Of a stretch of DNA of 18,477 nucleotides, positions 14,921-18,477 are shown piece after piece. The position numbers and the translations under genes were made by a program. Numbering within the stretch: position 1 is the first letter of the stretch; every line of letters starts with the position of its first letter. The notes under the pieces are model-generated. The model was not told where the DNA came from. It saw nothing but the letters and a program-made list of their open reading frames with translations, and made no database searches. This DNA comes from Oscillospiraceae bacterium (GTDB lineage Bacteria; Bacillota; Clostridia; Oscillospirales; Oscillospiraceae), in NCBI GenBank assembly GCA_902766215.1, contig CACXCV010000141.1:1-18477 (forward strand), given 5' to 3'.

Positions 14921-15790
14921 TCAGTCCTCGTCGGGGTAGAGCGGGCGGCGCTTGAGCGGCAGCAGCTCGTTCATAGCCAGACGGCAGGCCATGTCCCACA
15001 TGTCAAAGTTGTGGTCATAGCCGGGGAACTCGCGGTATTCCACGTCATAGCCCATGTCCTTCATGGTGGCGGCGTCCGCCTTGATGCGCTCGCGGACAAA
15101 CTCCTTCTCGCCGGAGAGAATCCAGAACTTCGGCTGCGGCTGCCCGGCGGCCAGGCTGGCCTTGCCCTGGGTGTAGATGTCATACTGCGAGCCCTCCAGC
15201 TCCTCGGGCGCGCAGAAGGAGGTGTGGTAGATCTTGAAGGGCACCTCCACCAGCTCTTTTTTCAGCGTGGCAGTGTTGAGCGTCATGCCGATGCCGCCGG
15301 AGACGTCCACACAGGCGGCATAGAGGTCCGGCCGGCGCACGGCGGCGCCCAGGGCCACGTTGCCGCCCATGGCATAGCCCAGGACGAAGTTGTCCTCCCG
15401 CCTGGGCGAGGAAGCGAACAGGCTCTGGATTACCAGCGGCAGTTCCTCGGTGAGGAAGGTGAAATAGTCCACGCCATAGCCGGTGTTGATGCCGAAGCTG
15501 TTCATGATGTTGGGCGTGACCAGCATGACGTTGTTTTCGTTGGCGTAGCGTTCGGCGTTGGTATAGCGATAGGTCAGCGAATCGTCATCACCGCCGCCGT
15601 GGAGCAGGTAGATGGTTTGAAATTTCATGCCCGGCTTGTACAGCGGGCGCGGCGCGGCGGCGGTGCGGATGTGGTGCCGCGGTCCCTGACTCATGTCATA
15701 GTACGAGAGCTGGTCGGTGGGATAGACCACGGTGATGTCCATATAGCCGCCGACGGCCTGCGAGCGATAGTTAAAGCGCATGATTGCCAT
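14921..15790 (-). CDS. Esterase-D-like alpha/beta hydrolase lacking the catalytic serine
   Basis: A 289-residue protein of the esterase D/tributyrin-esterase-like alpha/beta hydrolase family. Family features seen: the oxyanion-side strand YLLHGGGDDD (61-70), the nucleophile elbow region at 138-143, the VSGG strand (163-166) and a C-terminal His260 in FPGYDHNFDMWD. The elbow reads GYAMGG where the family has GxSxGG, so Ala140 (codon GCC) sits where the nucleophile should be. The acid position normally Asp in GTEDF-like motifs is Glu230 (SGEKEF). Either the protein is a non-catalytic member or another residue acts. ATG 15790 follows AAGGAGG at seven bases; the longer frame to 15859 runs through the promoter. 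There is no signal peptide. It is monocistronic, between a promoter at its start and a terminator at its end. Confidence 0.88.
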   Translation of the reverse strand: MAIMRFNYRSQAVGGYMDITVVYPTDQLSYYDMSQGPRHHIRTAAAPRPLYKPGMKFQTIYLLHGGGDDDSLTYRYTNAERYANENNVMLVTPNIMNSFGINTGYGVDYFTFLTEELPLVIQSLFASSPRREDNFVLGYAMGGNVALGAAVRRPDLYAACVDVSGGIGMTLNTATLKKELVEVPFKIYHTSFCAPEELEGSQYDIYTQGKASLAAGQPQPKFWILSGEKEFVRERIKADAATMKDMGYDVEYREFPGYDHNFDMWDMACRLAMNELLPLKRRPLYPDED

Positions 15791-15824
15791 GATGTTGCCT
15801 CCTTGATCGTTCATTTCTTCCTTG

Positions 15825-15830
15825 ATTATA
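15825..15830 (-). promoter_or_regulatory. -10 element of the hydrolase gene
   Basis: A perfect TATAAT on the minus strand, about 35 bases before the ATG at 15790, giving a leader of roughly 28 bases. The -35 region is a T-rich stretch (TTTTCT at a 17-base spacing) with poor consensus match, so an activator or the T-tract itself may help. Confidence 0.55.
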
Positions 15831-15876
15831 CAGGAAGAACGCAAAAAAGAAAAGTGCATTTTTCGCCGTATGGTTC

Positions 15877-15905
15877 TTGCATCCTGCCGGCAAATCCGCT
15901 ATGAT
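15877..15905 (+). promoter_or_regulatory. Promoter of the phosphoglucomutase gene
   Basis: TTGCAT (15877-15882) and TATGAT (15900-15905) are separated by 17 bases. A start near 15912 gives a leader of about 25 bases. The -10 is good (five of six), the -35 weak (three of six). Confidence 0.5.
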
Positions 15906-15936
15906 GAAAAAAACGAAGCAGCAGGAGGGAACACAA

Positions 15937-17631
15937 ATGACATCCTATGATTCACTCTATCAGACTTGGCTGGCACACACGACCGGTGCGCTGCACGACG
16001 AGCTGCTGGCCATTGCCGGGGATGACGCGGCCATTGCCGACCGATTTTATCAGACGCTGGCCTTTGGCACGGCCGGTCTGCGCGGCGTAATGGGCGCGGG
16101 CACCAACCGCATGAACTGCTATACCGTGGGCCTGGCTGCCCGCGGCCTGGCCGATACGCTGGAAAACCGCACCGTGGCCATCGGCTATGACTGCCGCCAC
16201 CACAGCGAGGAATATGCCCGTCACACCGCGTCGGTGCTGGCCGCCGCCGGGGTGGAGGTGTGGATCTACCGCGAGCTGATGCCCACGCCCATGCTGTCCT
16301 ACGCGGTGCGGCAGCTGCGCTGCGGCGCCGGCGTGATGATTACCGCCAGCCACAACAGCGCCGAATACAACGGCTTTAAGTGCTATGGTCCCGACGGCTG
16401 CCAGATGACCGACGAGAGCGCCGATGCGGTGCTGCAGGCCATGCAGCGGCTGGATCTGTTCGCTGTCCCGGCCGAGGACTTTGACGCGGCGCTGCTGGCG
16501 GGGAAGATTCACTTCATCGACGATGCGCTGATTGAGTCGTATTATCAGGCGGTGATGACCCAGTCGGTCCAGCCGGAGCTGGTGCCCCAGAGCGGCCTGA
16601 AAGTGCTCTACACCCCGCTGTGCGGCACCGGCAACAAGCCGGTGCGCGAGATCCTGCGCCGGCTGGGCGTGCCCACGGTGGCGGTGGTGCGCTCGCAGGA
16701 GCTGCCGGACGGCAGCTTTGCCACCTGCCCCAGCCCCAACCCAGAAACGCCCTCGGCCTGGAACGAGGCCCTGGCCCAGGCACCGGAGCTGAATCCGGAC
16801 ATCATTCTGGCCACCGATCCGGACGCCGACCGCATGGGCGTGACCGTCCCTGATGGTCAGGGCGGCTATGTCACCCTGACCGGCAACGAGATCGGCTGCC
16901 TGATGCTGGACTATCTGCTGCGCAGCCGCCGGATCAAGGGCACCCTGCCCGCCCGCGCTGTAGCGGTGAAGAGCATTGTCTCCACGCCGATGGCCAAGGC
17001 CATTGCCGACGCCTATGGCTGCGAGATGCGTGATGTGCTGACCGGCTTTAAGTATATCGGCGAAACCATCCTCCACCTGGAGCAGGCGGGGGAGGCAGAG
17101 CGCTTTGTCTTCGGCTTTGAGGAGTCCAGCGGCTTTTTGGCCGGCACCCACGCCCGGGACAAGGACGCGGTGGTGGCTGCAATGCTGCTGTGTGAGCTGG
17201 CGGCAGACGCGCGCACCCGCGGCCTGACGCTGCTGGAGGAGCGCGAGGCGATCTATGCCCGCTTTGGCTTCTATGTGGCGCAGGTGGACAGCCAGGTTTT
17301 CCCGGGACAGGCCGGCGCGGCGGAAATGCAGGCGTTTATGGAGCAGCTGCGGCAGAATCCGCCGGCGGAGCTGGCCGGCATGGCTGTGACCGAGCGGCTG
17401 GACTATCGGGAGCGGACGCACACCTTTGCCGACGGCCGGGTGGAGCCGCTGACGCTGCCGCGCAGCAACGTGCTGTGCTTCCGCATGGGGGACAAGGTGC
17501 AGCTGATTGCCCGGCCCTCCGGCACCGAGCCGAAGCTGAAGCTCTATTACAGCGCAGCGGCAGACACCCGCAAGGCGGCGCACGACATGGTTGCCGCCCT
17601 GCGGGAGGAAATGAGCCGCCGGCTGAAGTAA
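15937..17631 (+). CDS. pgcA: Phosphoglucomutase/phosphomannomutase (alpha-D-phosphohexomutase)
   Basis: A 564-residue alpha-D-phosphohexomutase, interconverting glucose-1-phosphate and glucose-6-phosphate (possibly also mannose phosphates) at the branch to glycogen, UDP-glucose and envelope polysaccharides. The N-terminal GTAGLRG (44-50) is typical of the long PgcA/PGM2-type enzymes. The phosphoserine loop is TASHN with Ser138, the metal loop DPDADR (294-299), the sugar loop GFEESSG (393-399) and the phosphate loop RPSGTEPK (526-533). All four are intact, and length matches PgcA. The ATG follows AGGAGG at eight bases; an upstream extension to 15877 would run through the promoter and is unlikely. 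It stands alone, divergent from the hydrolase gene. The symbol is by family resemblance; preference for glucose over mannose is not proven. Confidence 0.95.
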   Translation: MTSYDSLYQTWLAHTTGALHDELLAIAGDDAAIADRFYQTLAFGTAGLRGVMGAGTNRMNCYTVGLAARGLADTLENRTVAIGYDCRHHSEEYARHTASVLAAAGVEVWIYRELMPTPMLSYAVRQLRCGAGVMITASHNSAEYNGFKCYGPDGCQMTDESADAVLQAMQRLDLFAVPAEDFDAALLAGKIHFIDDALIESYYQAVMTQSVQPELVPQSGLKVLYTPLCGTGNKPVREILRRLGVPTVAVVRSQELPDGSFATCPSPNPETPSAWNEALAQAPELNPDIILATDPDADRMGVTVPDGQGGYVTLTGNEIGCLMLDYLLRSRRIKGTLPARAVAVKSIVSTPMAKAIADAYGCEMRDVLTGFKYIGETILHLEQAGEAERFVFGFEESSGFLAGTHARDKDAVVAAMLLCELAADARTRGLTLLEEREAIYARFGFYVAQVDSQVFPGQAGAAEMQAFMEQLRQNPPAELAGMAVTERLDYRERTHTFADGRVEPLTLPRSNVLCFRMGDKVQLIARPSGTEPKLKLYYSAAADTRKAAHDMVAALREEMSRRLK

Positions 17632-17654
17632 GCCGGGCAGCAAAAAAACGAATG

Positions 17655-17692
17655 CAGAAAGGCCCGCAGCCGGTTGGCTGCGGACCTTTCTG
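17655..17692 (-). terminator. Intrinsic terminator between mutase and BrnQ genes
   Basis: A 17-position stem (17655-17671 with 17676-17692) with a single C/A mismatch (17663/17684) and a four-base GGTT loop. On the minus strand a run of seven T (complement of 17642-17648) follows after six bases, fitting the end of the BrnQ gene. The plus strand has no T-run after the stem but has no other terminator for the mutase. Confidence 0.8.
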
Positions 17693-17726
17693 GTATGAAA
17701 AACGGATGGTAGCCGGCCCTGCGCAG

Positions 17727-18477
17727 TTATGCAGTGCGCTGGCGGCGGCGGCCCAGCAGATAGACGGCCAAGCCGACCATCAGCCCCAGCGCGGCGGGGC
17801 AGACCCAGCCGAGCCCCACGGAGGACAGCGGCAGCACGCGGCCTACGGCCTCCAGCGGCGTGTTGAGATGGCAGAGGCTGCGTACGCTCTCCGGCAGGGC
17901 AACCAGCAGGTCGTACAAGGCGGCGGGGAGCGTCAGCCCCAGTGTCCAGCCATAGACAGCTCGGCCGTGGCGGAACAGCCGCCCCAGCAGCGCCAGCAGA
18001 ATCAGGACAATGGCCAGCGGATAGAGAAACATCAGCACCGGCACGGAATACTCGATGATGGCGCTCAGGCCCAGATTGGCAAAGAGAAAGGACACGGCGC
18101 TGAAGATGATGGCCCAGGCGCGGTATTGCGGCCCCTTGGGGAACAGCGCGGCAAAGGTCTCGGAGCAGCTGGTGATCAGGCCCACCGCTGTTTTCAGGCA
18201 GGCCAGCGTGACCGTGGCGGCGAGAAGCAGCAGGCCGATGTTGCCAAGATAGTGTCGGGCGATCTGCGCCAAGGCCACGCCGCCGTTCTCGGCCGGGTCG
18301 AACAGGCCGCGGCTCTGTGCGCCCACGACGGTCACGGCCAGGTAGATCAGCCCCATCAGCAGGCAGCTGAACACACCCGAGCGCACGGTGCTGGCGGCCA
18401 CGGCGCCGGGTTCGTCCACACCCAGGCCGCGGATGACCTGCACCACAACAATGCCGAAGGCAAGGCTTGCCAGCGCG
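17727..18477 (-). CDS. brnQ: Branched-chain amino acid carrier BrnQ (LIV-II), C-terminal part
   Basis: The frame stays open to the right edge (…ALASLAFGIVVVQ before the GTG at 18446), so only the C-terminal 250 residues of a carrier that is usually about 430 long are visible. GTG 18446 is not the true start. Features that fit the LIV-II/BrnQ family: LAFGIVVVQ, then LGVDEPGAVAASTVRSGVF, the helix GVFSCLLMGLIYLAVTVVG, the LITSCSETF region and the final hydrophobic helix before a basic GRRRQR tail. About seven membrane segments are visible. The family is a cation symporter importing leucine, isoleucine and valine. The gene ends at TAA 17727, just after the shared hairpin. The promoter lies outside the window. 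Confidence 0.9.
   Translation of the reverse strand, partial: ALASLAFGIVVVQVIRGLGVDEPGAVAASTVRSGVFSCLLMGLIYLAVTVVGAQSRGLFDPAENGGVALAQIARHYLGNIGLLLLAATVTLACLKTAVGLITSCSETFAALFPKGPQYRAWAIIFSAVSFLFANLGLSAIIEYSVPVLMFLYPLAIVLILLALLGRLFRHGRAVYGWTLGLTLPAALYDLLVALPESVRSLCHLNTPLEAVGRVLPLSSVGLGWVCPAALGLMVGLAVYLLGRRRQRTA

Noticed and set aside
15952..17643. 563-codon open frame antisense to phosphoglucomutase
   Set aside because: Mirror frame of a gene with all family motifs; no domain or ribosome binding site evidence.

Overview
The window reads as chromosomal DNA of a GC-rich, low-redundancy Firmicute. Strong AGGAGG ribosome binding sites, frequent TTG and GTG starts, sigma-A-like promoters, short operons, and lipoproteins paired with an FtsX-type ABC exporter all fit a Clostridia/Oscillospirales-like gut anaerobe. 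The taxonomic placement is inference; no rRNA or other marker gene is present. There are no tRNAs, CRISPR arrays, transposases or phage genes.

Layout. (1) 1-4758, plus strand: an extended -10 promoter and three consecutive paralogous type-B carboxylesterases, all with an intact Ser-Glu-His triad and no signal peptide. (2) 4790-7022, minus strand: a two-gene oxidoreductase operon, a zinc alcohol dehydrogenase followed by an aldo/keto reductase with a 4-base ATGA overlap. It has its own promoter and a hairpin terminator facing the esterases. (3) 6931-7261: a divergent intergenic region with a promoter for each direction and a palindrome just upstream of the rightward -35. (4) 7262-14848, plus strand: a compact six-gene operon with three different lipoprotein membrane-fusion-type adaptors, one 936-residue permease that looks like two fused MacB/FtsX half-permeases, and two different ABC ATPases. 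The second ATPase carries a C-terminal segment resembling an AbrB/SpoVT/MazE DNA-binding fold. (5) 14921-15790, minus strand: an esterase-D-like alpha/beta hydrolase whose nucleophile elbow has Ala in place of Ser. (6) 15937-17631, plus strand: a phosphoglucomutase/phosphomannomutase. (7) 17727 to the right edge, minus strand: the C-terminal part of a BrnQ branched-chain amino acid carrier, cut by the window end.

How the genes work together. The esterases probably hydrolyse small or dietary esters in the cytoplasm. The dehydrogenase/reductase pair could interconvert an alcohol and a carbonyl using nicotinamide cofactors. The six-gene cluster is best read as one asymmetric export or envelope-remodelling machine: one fused permease with two non-identical ATPases would make one complete transporter, and three non-identical lipoprotein adaptors could build a mixed ring above it. 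This cluster, with the DNA-binding-like tail on one ATPase, is the strongest candidate for something not well described. The dead-looking esterase is the second. Phosphoglucomutase and BrnQ are housekeeping functions.
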